This document shows positions 49,139-57,120 of a DNA stretch of 64,000 bases, in pieces. The first letter of the stretch is position 1. The number at the start of each line of letters is the position of its first letter. Made by a program: the position numbers and the translations under genes. The notes under the pieces were generated by a model, which ran no database searches, was not told where the DNA came from, and saw nothing but the letters and a program-made list of their open reading frames with translations. This DNA is from Oscillospiraceae bacterium (GTDB lineage: Bacteria; Bacillota; Clostridia; Oscillospirales; Oscillospiraceae): assembly GCA_910575695.1 (NCBI GenBank), contig CAJTGJ010000006.1, positions 1 through 64,000 of the forward strand, read 5' to 3'.

Positions 49139-49709
49139 AGCAAAAACGCCCATACAGGAAGTGCCCGCAGGCTGTCGGTGAGTCTGTGGGTACTGTTTTG
49201 CCAAGAGAAGAGGGGGAGGTATGCTGTACGCATACCTCCTCAGATTGAGATTGTGGTTATATGTTCACGCCGCGCGAAAAATCACCCAAACATCTTCCCC
49301 ACCATTCCCTCATTATGGAAAGTTGTCCGGAAACGGCGGGAGCCGTCATTGAATAGTTGAGAGACTTTGCCAGTGTATCGGCAGAGGAGTGGCAGAACCT
49401 GGGAAAGTCTCAATGAATGCCCTGATATGGGGAAAACCTGAGAAGACTTTGAGAGGATTTTCGGAGGAAAGGCGGCTATTTTTCGAAAAAATGGAAAATA
49501 AGAGGAAAATTGAGCCTTTTTTGAGTGTTCCTGGGCTGAAACCGAAATTCGGCCAGGACTTTTGGGCGAAAACGCTGTCCCGGAGGGGGACTGAAGGGGG
49601 TGGAGTGTGCCAAGAACTTTTTGAACATAAAAAGACCTGTGGAGGGTATTCGCGGGTTCTATCCATTTTTGCTTTTCCAGCATAGAATAAGTGAAAAGGG
49701 GGAGTTGGA
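49139..49709. other. 570-base intergenic region with several inverted repeats
   Basis: No frame here looks like protein. Structure seen: a terminator-like stem after sigG (about 49162-49192, GTGCCCGCAG with CTGTGGGTAC, then TGTTTTG), a perfect 10-base-pair hairpin GGAGGTATGC-TGTAC-GCATACCTCC (49215-49239), ACGGC-GGGA-GCCGT (49333-49346), and arms GAGACTTTGCC (49361-49371) with GGGAAAGTCTC (49401-49411). It is richer in A than its surroundings. It may hold an RNA gene or a decayed element. Confidence 0.5.
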
Positions 49710-50126
49710 ATGAGCGAACAAGAAATCCTGCAGGAACAGTATGGAATCGTCAATCAGTCCATTTTTTACCTGATCCTGATTATTTTCTCGGTGCTTCTCT
49801 CCTTTTGGTCGGTGCTGATCCAGCGAACGGAGTTGGAGAACACCCTGGCAGGAAATCCACAAAAAGAGCCTGCGGCGGACGTCTTTTCCATCAAACTCAT
49901 TGCCTCGGCCCTGGTGATCAGCGCGTTAGGTTTTTTCTTCTGCCTGGCCCTTCGGACCTGCAGGGACGCGTCTCAAGGGAAAGATTCAGCAGCGCAAAGC
50001 TCAGCTGGAAGAAATGTCTGGGCCAGTCTGTTCGTCCTGGCCGCAGCCTTGATTCGGCTCTATGACCTGATCTTTATGGAGGAGGTCCAGCCCTCTTTGG
50101 TGACAGAGGACGTACAGCTGGATTAG
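49710..50126 (+). CDS. Small membrane protein of unknown function
   Basis: A 138-residue protein with three membrane segments: about 17-37 (SIFYLILIIFSVLLSFWSVL), 60-82 (IKLIASALVISALGFFFCLA) and 103-120 (VWASLFVLAAALIRLYDLIF). A polar loop rich in Lys, Asp and Ser lies between the second and third. AAGGGGGAG precedes the ATG. I recognise no family. A terminator follows on the far side of 50190. Confidence 0.65.
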   Translation: MSEQEILQEQYGIVNQSIFYLILIIFSVLLSFWSVLIQRTELENTLAGNPQKEPAADVFSIKLIASALVISALGFFFCLALRTCRDASQGKDSAAQSSAGRNVWASLFVLAAALIRLYDLIFMEEVQPSLVTEDVQLD

Positions 50127-50200
50127 GCACAAGGAGCGGAGCGAGCAGGCAGACAGACCAGCCATACATGAGGATTTGACAGATAAAATCAATCAAAAAA

Positions 50201-50240
50201 GCAGGTCATCCGGTCCAGATCGGATGGCCTGCCTTTCATT
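50201..50240. terminator. Terminator between convergent genes
   Basis: GCAGGTCATCCG / CGGATGGCCTGC stem with an eight-base loop, A run on the left and CTTTCATTTT on the right. Confidence 0.85.
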
Positions 50241-50247
50241 TTCGCTG

Positions 50248-51072
50248 TTAGGCCCGCCGTTTGGCGTGCCTTTCCTGCTTTTTCCGCAAAAATTCCTCGC
50301 GCGCCAACTGAGCGGCAGCCAGGATATCATCGTGGCTGACCTGGTAGTGGTGGTTGATGCTTATCTTGCTGTATCTGCTGCGGAAGCGGCGGCTGTTTTG
50401 CTCCAGCTTAGCAATTTCGGCGTAGTACCTCTGTCGGACAGCCTCTGCTTTGGGCTCCAGCTTATCGGTGAGCTCGGCTTTGCCCAGGGAGAGCTGAACT
50501 TGAAGCTCCTCGCCCAGAGCGGTGACACCAACCACCAGCTTAGACACCAGCGCCAGATGCCGGATGGTAAAGACAGCATCCGTCAGCAAAACTGCCAGCA
50601 GGATGATGCACAGGGCATATTTCAGCACCAGAGGGATCCTGTCAAAGCGTGCGTCAATGGGCGGGTGGATATAGAAGATGACAATATAGGACAGAACGCC
50701 CCATACCAGCGCCACCCACAGACAGATGCGGCCCTTCAGATTGAACCGGAAATTGGAGTAGTCCCAGTATTTCACATGGGTGGTGGTTTCCAGCAGCCAT
50801 GCCACAAAATATTCCCAGGAGCTCATGACTGCCACGGCTACCACATAAAACAACACCAGATTGCGCTTCAGCGGGGTAAAAAACAATATCATCAGCAGTA
50901 CCCCGGTGCCGTAAATTGGGCAGATCGGCCCGTACAGAAAGCCCCGGGGAACCAGTCTGTGTTCGCAGATGGAACAATAGCAGGTCTCCATGACCCAGCC
51001 GAGGAAAGAATAGAAAATAAAGTAGAGAAATAAATCGCTAACGGGATAACCGAAGACGGTCAAAACCTTCAC
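50248..51072 (-). CDS. Membrane protein of the putative ABC-transporter permease family (CmpB-like)
   Basis: A 274-residue protein. FYSFLGWVMETCYCSICEHR, LVPRGFLYGPICPIYGTGVL and SSWEYFVAWLLETTTHVKYWDYS are hallmarks of the family labelled putative ABC transporter permease (PF06541), for which no transport has been shown. Five or so membrane segments fill residues 1-175. The last 100 residues are a charged cytoplasmic coil (LTDKLEPKAEAVRQRYYAEI, REEFLRKKQERHAKRRA). Its start overlaps the upstream DUF4364 stop by four bases. Confidence 0.85.
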   Translation of the reverse strand: MKVLTVFGYPVSDLFLYFIFYSFLGWVMETCYCSICEHRLVPRGFLYGPICPIYGTGVLLMILFFTPLKRNLVLFYVVAVAVMSSWEYFVAWLLETTTHVKYWDYSNFRFNLKGRICLWVALVWGVLSYIVIFYIHPPIDARFDRIPLVLKYALCIILLAVLLTDAVFTIRHLALVSKLVVGVTALGEELQVQLSLGKAELTDKLEPKAEAVRQRYYAEIAKLEQNSRRFRSRYSKISINHHYQVSHDDILAAAQLAREEFLRKKQERHAKRRA

Positions 51073-51599
51073 TCCTTATCTTGTCCGGGAAGCAGAACGC
51101 CGAGGATCCCATTGTATATTCGGTCCGGATGCTGGAGAAAATGGTCAGCGATGTGCTGGCCATCCTCCTGGGACGGGGCCAGCAGGGTGAGGGAAAACAA
51201 GCTGCCCTGGTCGTCATCCATGGTCAGGCACACATCATACCCGGCGGGCTGGGGGCGCAGCTCCGCCCGGACCTGGGCTTTGCGCTTCAGCGCCTGGTTC
51301 AACGGGGCCAGACGCTGGTCACAGCGGCGGCGGATAACAGAGGAGAGACTGCTTTCCCCTGCGGCGCAGGTGCGGCGGCCCTTGTTGGAGATGGCGTAAT
51401 GCTCCCCCTCCTGGGTGAGGTGGCTGCTTTCCAGCAGCTCGGCTACCGCCTCGGCAAACTGGAAGTAGTCCACGCCGCTGTCGCACATGGCCAGGTCCGT
51501 CAGCGTGGCAAAGTCAATGGGGGCGGCGGCACGGTCCATAATGTAAAGCACCAGCAGCTTGATATCCAGCTTGTCGTGAATGAACCCAAATTTGGCCAT
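51069..51599 (-). CDS. DUF4364 protein
   Basis: A 176-residue protein with a winged-helix-like N-terminus: DKLDIKLLVLYIMDRAAAPI, FATLTDLAMCDSGVDYFQF, VAELLESSHLTQEGEHYAIS. The C-terminal half is an alpha/beta segment conserved in DUF4364. It may be a DNA-binding regulator, but no target is known. It is the first gene of a two-gene unit with the CmpB-like membrane protein. Confidence 0.88.
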   Translation of the reverse strand: MAKFGFIHDKLDIKLLVLYIMDRAAAPIDFATLTDLAMCDSGVDYFQFAEAVAELLESSHLTQEGEHYAISNKGRRTCAAGESSLSSVIRRRCDQRLAPLNQALKRKAQVRAELRPQPAGYDVCLTMDDDQGSLFSLTLLAPSQEDGQHIADHFLQHPDRIYNGILGVLLPGQDKE

Positions 51600-51701
51600 G
51601 GCGGTCCAGCCCCTTCCTCTGATGGTAAATCATACTACCCTATTATAGCGGATTGCCGCGCCAAAGACAAGCAGAAATTGTCTGGCGAAATGGTCTGCCG
51701 G

Positions 51702-52238
51702 TCAGCCCCGGGTGACAAGGGCCTGATAGAGCTGCACCAGGAAGGACCAGGTGGCCCGGTCGAGCACGCCGGTGACCGGCAGCCCTGCCAGCCCCTGGAC
51801 GACGCGGATATTGGCGTGGGTCTCGCCGTCATTGCAGCCGTTGATTTTGCAGGTGCTGAAATTGTTCACCTTTTTTGTAAGGGCGGAGAACATGGCCTGT
51901 ACAATGAGCACTGGCTCGCCTTCTGAGCCCTCGTCCGCGGTGTAGGCGCCGCTGGGCAGTACGTTCAGCGGGGGAGGGGCGCCGTAAAGCAGCTCGACCT
52001 GGATATAGGAGCTCCGGATGGCGTCCCAGGTGTTCAGGTCCACTACGCCGGTGACCGGCTCGTGGTTTTCCCGCTGAAAGACCATGACGGCCTCAAGAGT
52101 GCGTTCCCCGAACACGCCGTCCACCGCGAGGCGGACCAGTTTGGGGTCATGGATGGCCAGCTGATTGAGCATATATTGCAGGGATCGGACGGGCTGGCCG
52201 GTCATTTCAGTCCCCTGGGCTTCAGCGTTATTATTCAT
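51702..52238 (-). CDS. Peptidoglycan-binding domain protein
   Basis: A 178-residue protein built of two peptidoglycan-binding type 1 modules. The first is RSLQYMLNQLAIHDPKLVRL, VDGVFGERTLEAVMVFQREN, TGVVDLNTWDAI. The second, about 115-175, ends LPVTGVLDRATWSFLVQLYQ. No signal peptide and no catalytic domain. It is the last gene of a three-gene minus-strand cluster with the SpoIID-like protein, whose modules it resembles. Absence of a signal suggests delivery to a spore structure inside the mother cell (inference). Confidence 0.85.
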   Translation of the reverse strand: MNNNAEAQGTEMTGQPVRSLQYMLNQLAIHDPKLVRLAVDGVFGERTLEAVMVFQRENHEPVTGVVDLNTWDAIRSSYIQVELLYGAPPPLNVLPSGAYTADEGSEGEPVLIVQAMFSALTKKVNNFSTCKINGCNDGETHANIRVVQGLAGLPVTGVLDRATWSFLVQLYQALVTRG

Positions 52239-52267
52239 CTATAACCTTCCTTTCATGTATCGGAGTG

Positions 52268-53437
52268 TCAGTAAGTGAGACTGTAGCCCGGGAACTGGCC
52301 AGCGGTTACAGCGTTTTGGATCTCCTGGGAGCTGGTGGGCAGATTGGCGCCCGCCAGCGCGGTCCTGGAAATGCCCAGGTATTCGTCATACAGCCGCTGC
52401 CAGGTGTCCCTGTCCACCACGCCGGTGACGGCCAGGCCAAACCGTGTCTGGGCGGCCTCCACCGCCTCTCGGGTCTTGGGGCCGAAGATGCCGTCAATTT
52501 GCAGGCCGGGGATAGTGGAGGAGAACTGGCCGATGATGGAGATGAAATACTGCAGGGCGGATACGGCGATGCCGGTACTGCCCTCCCGGAGAGTGATGCC
52601 TGCGGCGGGGCCCTGCACCTGGGTGAAGGGCTGGCCCTCGCTGATCAGCTCCGACAGGTTTGTGACGCCCACATACAGGAATACAAGCTTATACCAGGTG
52701 GCCTGGCCCACGATGCCGTCGGGGGTCAGGTTGAAAATGGATTGGAACTGCTTTACCGAGGCATCGGTCTGTGCGCCGAAGATACCGTCCACGGGGTAGA
52801 TCCTGGGGATGGCGGGATAGTTTTTGGCAATCCGGTTGAGCATGACCTGCAGCACGGTGACGTAGTTGCCGGAGGAGCCGTTTTGCAGGGGGTAGCCGGG
52901 GTAGGAGTAGGCGATGTCCTTGATCGGGGTGTTGGACACCAGCTCGATGTTATTGCCGTAGTAGTGGCGCAGAATGTCCATCGTGGAACTGCCCTCCCGG
53001 GCCATTTTCTCACTTCCCCACTGGGAGAGGCCGTCGCAGGTGACGGTGGTGCCGTTGCAGAAGCGGGCGGACAGCGGCTCCACGAAGCCGGTGCGGCGGA
53101 TATAGGTGGTAAACAGCTCATCCACCAGCTTATCCACATTTTCAAAGGTGCTGCGGCCTTTGATGAACTTCTGGTCGTTCATGGTGGAGCCAGTGATGTC
53201 GAAATCATAGCCCCGGCTGGGGTAGTATTCGGTGTACACCCGGTTGAGGGCAAAGGACACCTGGGCCAGGATATTGGCCCGCAAAGCGGCCTCCGGCCAC
53301 GTGGGATAGATCTCGCTGGAGGCCACGTTTTTGATGTAATCGGGGAACGACACGGTGACATTTTCCGCCCATTGGCTGGCAGGGCCTGTATGGACGGTGA
53401 TGGTCTGGGGTATGTAGGGCGTTACGGTAACAGGCAT
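52268..53437 (-). CDS. SpoIID-like domain protein with two peptidoglycan-binding modules
   Basis: A 389-residue protein. The N-terminal 175 residues resemble SpoIID/LytB: AALRANILAQVSFALNRVYT at the conserved catalytic-region start, and GLSQWGSEKMAREGSSTMDI, LRHYYGNNIEL at the end (SpoIID: GMSQYGA...ILKHYYPG). The catalytic Glu expected in the first block is not obvious, so glycan-cleaving activity is unproven. Two peptidoglycan-binding modules follow (VDGIFGAQTDASVKQFQSIF, about 195-265; IDGIFGPKTREAVEAAQTRF, about 290-355). No signal peptide. AAAGGAGG precedes the ATG. Confidence 0.82.
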   Translation of the reverse strand: MPVTVTPYIPQTITVHTGPASQWAENVTVSFPDYIKNVASSEIYPTWPEAALRANILAQVSFALNRVYTEYYPSRGYDFDITGSTMNDQKFIKGRSTFENVDKLVDELFTTYIRRTGFVEPLSARFCNGTTVTCDGLSQWGSEKMAREGSSTMDILRHYYGNNIELVSNTPIKDIAYSYPGYPLQNGSSGNYVTVLQVMLNRIAKNYPAIPRIYPVDGIFGAQTDASVKQFQSIFNLTPDGIVGQATWYKLVFLYVGVTNLSELISEGQPFTQVQGPAAGITLREGSTGIAVSALQYFISIIGQFSSTIPGLQIDGIFGPKTREAVEAAQTRFGLAVTGVVDRDTWQRLYDEYLGISRTALAGANLPTSSQEIQNAVTAGQFPGYSLTY

Positions 53438-53467
53438 GGGAAACCTCCTTTCAAAAACGCGGGGCTG

Positions 53468-53863
53468 TCACAGCGGCTGGGGGGTCACGATCACCGGTTC
53501 GGCGGAATCCTGTCCGGCGGAGGGCTGGGGCAGGGGAGTGAGGGGGACGTTCTGCACCGTCTCCACGCCGGGGAATACCTGGAGTTTTTCAAAGGTGGCC
53601 AGGTAGTATTCCGGGTGCTCCACCACCAGGGAGTAGTTGGAAAATGGTGCGTTTCCGCCGGGCGTTTCGCTGAGAGACAGGTCGGGGGCTTCCAGCTGGA
53701 ACGCCTTTGTGGCGCCGCTGCTGTCAGTGGTCTGGATGGAATAGACCTTGTGCCGGTCGTCCTCCGCTCTGCTGGAGATGATGACCGTGGCGCCCTGGAT
53801 GGGCAGCTGTGCCTGAGAGGTGAATACACGGACAATCAAAGAGCCGGTCTGAGGCATAGACAA
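53468..53863 (-). CDS. Carboxypeptidase-regulatory-like (transthyretin-fold) protein
   Basis: A 131-residue single beta-sandwich: TGSLIVRVFTSQAQLPIQGA, TVIISSRAED, then SNYSLVVEHPEYYLATFEKL and VQNVPLTPLPQ. This is the CarboxypepD_reg/Ig-like pattern in which a short strand-rich domain binds a partner or wall. First gene of the cluster with the SpoIID-like and peptidoglycan-binding genes, 30 bases apart. No signal peptide, no enzyme motif. AAGGAGG lies close to the ATG. Confidence 0.78.
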   Translation of the reverse strand: MSMPQTGSLIVRVFTSQAQLPIQGATVIISSRAEDDRHKVYSIQTTDSSGATKAFQLEAPDLSLSETPGGNAPFSNYSLVVEHPEYYLATFEKLQVFPGVETVQNVPLTPLPQPSAGQDSAEPVIVTPQPL

Positions 53864-54073
53864 CTCCTCCTTATCGGGATTCGGGAAGCCCAGATCCGGC
53901 TTCCTTGGTTCAGCCTATGCGGCAGGTGGGAAAAGGTGTGCGTGTTTTGGCGGTACAAAGGGATAAAACGCCTGATGTGCTGGAAAAAAAGCAAAAAATT
54001 TCAGCTTGTATTTTGTCCGGCGCGGCACATAATGAGTGGCGGGGAAAGCGATGAATTTGTAGGAGGCATGAAG

Positions 54074-54442
54074 ATGAAAAAGAGACGTTTTGCTTTGGCG
54101 CTGGCTTTTGTGCTGGCACTGGCCCTGACGGGCTGTTCCGCCAACCGGGAAAAGCATTCCGACCCGGTGGAGGCGACCGACCATATGACCGACCCTGACA
54201 ACAGCGCCGGGATGGGCGGCAACGATTCCATGCAGGGCGGCGGCGCCGGGGGTACGAACGACCTGGATAACGACGGCCTGCCCGACGGCGGCGACCGGGA
54301 CGGGGTCAATGACGGCGACAATGTGGTGGACGATATCGGTGATGCCGCGGGGGACCTGGCCCGGGGCGCGGGGGATGTCGTCCGGGATGCCGGAGATGCT
54401 ATTGGCGATGCGGCTAATGACGTTGGCCGGGCCATGAGGTAA
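54074..54442 (+). CDS. Small Asp/Gly-rich lipoprotein
   Basis: A 122-residue lipoprotein. Signal MKKRRFALALAFVLALALTG followed by the lipobox Cys (LTGC). The mature part is very acidic, with DNDGLPDGGDRDGVNDGDN resembling calcium-binding DxDxDG loops. An amphipathic repeat DLARGAGDVVRDAGDAIGD, DAANDVGRAMR follows. I start at the ATG at 54074, seven bases after AGGAGG; an ATG two codons earlier is too close. The function is unknown; it may bind calcium or act as a surface spacer. Confidence 0.8.
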   Translation: MKKRRFALALAFVLALALTGCSANREKHSDPVEATDHMTDPDNSAGMGGNDSMQGGGAGGTNDLDNDGLPDGGDRDGVNDGDNVVDDIGDAAGDLARGAGDVVRDAGDAIGDAANDVGRAMR

Positions 54443-54449
54443 CAAAAAA

Positions 54450-54475
54450 GGGCGGCCGGAAATTTCCGGCCGCCC
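54450..54475. terminator. Perfectly palindromic bidirectional terminator
   Basis: A 26-base perfect palindrome (GGGCGGCCGGAAA and its complement) preceded by AAAAAA, between convergent genes. Confidence 0.85.
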
Positions 54476-54490
54476 TGCGGCATTTTGCGA

Positions 54491-54913
54491 TCAAACAACA
54501 GTTTGGCTCTGCTGAAGGGTGATGCGATAGTGTCCGCTGAACTGCGCCATGTTCAGCATGACGGCACAGCGCTTGTACGGACCTACGTCAAAAAGGATGC
54601 GGGCGTCCCGGCCATAGACGCCGGAGGCGGGGGAGAGGGTAGAGCCGTCCGGTGCCTTGACCTCAAATTCCAGTGTGCCGGAATCTGTCTCCACTTCCAC
54701 GGCAAGGACGCTGTAACTGCGGAATACGGCGAAATTCCGCCGCTGGAATCCGGTGGTCCCTAAGGTTTTGCCCTCCCAGCGGGTGGGCAGGCTGACATCG
54801 GCGCGGAGCCAGCTTGCTCCGGCCCTGGTGACCAGAAAGCCAAAATAGTAGAGGCCATAAATGATGGGGACAAGGATGCAGGCGGCGGTCAGTAGTTTCT
54901 GTAAAATGTCCAA
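54491..54913 (-). CDS. Single-pass membrane protein, unknown
   Basis: A 140-residue protein. A hydrophobic N-terminal segment (LTAACILVPIIYGLYYFGFL) leads to a strand-rich outer domain: FAVFRSYSVLAVEVETDSGT, LEFEVKAPDGSTLSPASG, MAQFSGHYRITLQQS. I place the start at a TTG (54913), eight bases after GGGGAGG; there is no ATG in a sensible place. Seventeen bases separate it from the phosphatase-acetyltransferase gene, so it is probably the last gene of the pyrimidine transcript. Confidence 0.7.
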   Translation of the reverse strand: MDILQKLLTAACILVPIIYGLYYFGFLVTRAGASWLRADVSLPTRWEGKTLGTTGFQRRNFAVFRSYSVLAVEVETDSGTLEFEVKAPDGSTLSPASGVYGRDARILFDVGPYKRCAVMLNMAQFSGHYRITLQQSQTVV

Positions 54914-54930
54914 AGATCCCGCCTCCCCGT

Positions 54931-56076
54931 TTAAATCTCCAGCCCGATGTACTTTTCCATAGTGTCCAGATGGCCTATGCCGCCCGGCTCCTCGCCCACC
55001 TTGTAAAAGCCGTGGGAAAGGTAAAACTGCTTTGCCCTGTCGTTCTCCGGCGCACACCTCAAACGAAGGAACTGCCGTCCCATGGCCCGGTAGGTACAAA
55101 CCGCGTGCCCCAGAAGCTGGACGCCCAGCCCCCTGGAGCGGAACTCCGGCATCATATAGAGGAAGGGGACCCGGCCCACCCGCAGCTCCGCCTCCTGCGC
55201 CCAATCCATTTGGAGCACCCCCACGGGAACATCCCCCAGCAGGGCGAGGACAACACTTTCCCGGGCATGGGCGCTGTTTTTCTCCGCAGCCTGAAGGAAC
55301 GCACCGGCGTCAAAGCCGTCCATGGTGCCGTGGCTGGCCTGCCAGCCGTCCCGGCGGGCGGCGAGGTACTGCTCCCGCTCTTGGGGCAGGGGAAGGGGCT
55401 GGAAATGCAGAGCGTTCTGCTCCATTCCGGCGATGCCATAGACGATGCTGGCCTTGGGGACGGTGGGGGCGGGGAGGTGGCTTTCGTCATTGTAATAGAC
55501 GACCTTCACAGCCCCGTTTTCCACCTCCAGCCTGGCAACGCTTGTGTTATTTCCCAGGTGAAGCTGGTTCATCTGCTCCGGCGCAAGCCCCAGAAAGGCA
55601 GACAGCCCCGCCCGGATGGCACAGCCGTGGGACACCACCGCCACCGTCTGCCCGGGGTGGGCGGCGGCGATGCGTTCGATCGCCGCCTGGACACGGCGGC
55701 GGACCTGGGGATGGGTCTCACTGCCCTCCACCTGCCAGTCGGGGTCACAGCGGAGAAAAGCGGCCAGACTGTCCCGGTGGTCATAGAGGATCTGGCCCCA
55801 GGGCACGTCCTCCCACACTCCCGCGCCGATCTCCCGCAGGTCGGGGTCGATGCGCAGAGGGAGGTTGCGGGGGCGGTAGATGGCCCGGGCGGTGGTCATG
55901 GTGCGATAGAGGTCGCTGGCGTACACCGCGTCGATGAGGATGCCCTCAAACCGCTGCTCCAGAGCTTTGATCTGGGTCCGGCCCTTGACGGTAATCAGCC
56001 CGTTGTGCCAGCTGTGACAGCGGCGGTAGAGGTTGCCCTCTGCCTGGGCGTGACGGATGAGATAAATGGTGGTCAT
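54931..56076 (-). CDS. Histidine phosphatase fused to a GNAT acetyltransferase
   Basis: A 381-residue two-domain protein. Residues 1-200 form a phosphoglycerate-mutase-type phosphatase: IYLIRHAQAEGN (catalytic RHA), ASDLYRTMTTARAI, LREIGAGVWE and the second His in VAVVSHGCAIRAGL. Residues about 215-380 form a GNAT domain with VPFLYMMPEFRSRGLGVQLL (acetyl-CoA loop) and LRCAPENDRAKQFYLSHGFY. Both active sites look intact. It sits 21 bases after pyrD on the pyrimidine transcript. Substrates unknown. The fusion may couple dephosphorylation and acetylation of one metabolite (inference). Confidence 0.88.
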   Translation of the reverse strand: MTTIYLIRHAQAEGNLYRRCHSWHNGLITVKGRTQIKALEQRFEGILIDAVYASDLYRTMTTARAIYRPRNLPLRIDPDLREIGAGVWEDVPWGQILYDHRDSLAAFLRCDPDWQVEGSETHPQVRRRVQAAIERIAAAHPGQTVAVVSHGCAIRAGLSAFLGLAPEQMNQLHLGNNTSVARLEVENGAVKVVYYNDESHLPAPTVPKASIVYGIAGMEQNALHFQPLPLPQEREQYLAARRDGWQASHGTMDGFDAGAFLQAAEKNSAHARESVVLALLGDVPVGVLQMDWAQEAELRVGRVPFLYMMPEFRSRGLGVQLLGHAVCTYRAMGRQFLRLRCAPENDRAKQFYLSHGFYKVGEEPGGIGHLDTMEKYIGLEI

Positions 56077-56097
56077 GAGTTGATGCCTTCTTTCTGT

Positions 56098-57120
56098 TTA
56101 CCAGGGCTGTACGCCGCCGGTGAGTTCCCGAACAGCAGACAGCCCCTGCTTCGCGGCCAGCTCCGCCAGCCCGTCCCGGACCTTCAGCGGGGCATAGGGG
56201 TCGGCGAACAGGGCGGTGCCCACCGCTACGGCGGACGCCCCCGCCAGCATCAGCTGGGCGGCGTCCTCGGCCCTGGACACCCCGCCCATGCCCAAAATGG
56301 GCAGGCGGACGGCGGAGGCGGTCTCCCAAACCATGCGCACGGCCACGGGGAGGACAGCGGGGCCGGACAGCCCCCCGGTGTTCATATGCAGGATAGGGCG
56401 CCTGGTGTTCACATCAATGCGCATCCCCCGCAGGGTGTTGATAAGGGACAGAGCGTCCGCGCCCGCGTCTGCCACGGCCTTTGCGATTTCTGTGATGTCG
56501 GTAACGTTGGGGGAGAGCTTCACCATCACCGGAACGGTGGAATGGGCTTTGGCGATTTTGGTGACCTCCGCCGCCAGCTCGGGGCGGGTGCCGTAGGCCA
56601 GACCGCCGGCTTTTACGTTGGGGCAGGAGATGTTGACCTCAATCAGATCCACACCGGCTCGGGACAGCTTTTCGCACATGACGCCGTATTCCTCCGGAGT
56701 ATTGCCAGAGATGTTGGCAATGACCTTTACGTCATAGCGGCGGAGGAAGGGAAGCTCCTGCTGGATGAACACGTCCACGCCGGGATTTTGCAGGCCTACG
56801 GAGTTGAGGATGCCCAAAGATGTCTCGGCAATGCGGGGAGCTGGGTTGCCCTCTCTGGGATAAAGTGTTAAGCCTTTACAGCATATGCCTCCCAGCTCAG
56901 ACAGGTCAAAGAACTGGCTGTATTCCCGTCCAAAGCCGAAGGTGCCCGAGGCCACCACCACCGGATTTTTCAGGGTGACGCCCGCCAGATTCACGCTCAT
57001 GTCCAGATAGGAGGCTTCCGGCGGCTGGGGAGCAGGGGAAGTTTGTTCCGGTTTTTGGCCGTTTCCTCCTTGCCCGACGACGATTTCAGGCTGAATATTT
57101 ACTTTTTCACGATCAAGCAT
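56098..57120 (-). CDS. pyrD: Dihydroorotate dehydrogenase B, catalytic subunit
   Basis: A 340-residue class 1B enzyme that oxidises dihydroorotate to orotate. After a 35-residue polar N-terminal extension rich in Pro and Gln, the barrel begins SVNLAGVTLKNPVVVASGTF. Also seen: LNSVGLQNPGVDVFI, IEVNISCPNVKAGG (catalytic Cys of class 1B in NISCPNV), KLSPNVTDITEIA and GMGGVSRAEDAAQLMLAGAS (FMN phosphate). It works with PyrK, whose gene overlaps by eight bases. The extension is unusual; an internal ATG at about residue 41 (MSVNL) could be an alternative start. Confidence 0.95.
   Translation of the reverse strand: MLDREKVNIQPEIVVGQGGNGQKPEQTSPAPQPPEASYLDMSVNLAGVTLKNPVVVASGTFGFGREYSQFFDLSELGGICCKGLTLYPREGNPAPRIAETSLGILNSVGLQNPGVDVFIQQELPFLRRYDVKVIANISGNTPEEYGVMCEKLSRAGVDLIEVNISCPNVKAGGLAYGTRPELAAEVTKIAKAHSTVPVMVKLSPNVTDITEIAKAVADAGADALSLINTLRGMRIDVNTRRPILHMNTGGLSGPAVLPVAVRMVWETASAVRLPILGMGGVSRAEDAAQLMLAGASAVAVGTALFADPYAPLKVRDGLAELAAKQGLSAVRELTGGVQPW

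Noticed and set aside
52265-54073. A 600-codon plus-strand open frame upstream of the small lipoprotein
   Set aside because: It runs antisense to three well-supported minus-strand genes and has biased Gly/His/Val composition with no known domain; only its last 122 codons, from 54074, are a real gene.
54970-56871. A 633-codon plus-strand open frame
   Set aside because: Antisense shadow of the phosphatase-acetyltransferase and pyrD genes, produced by high GC; no ribosome site and no protein-like blocks.
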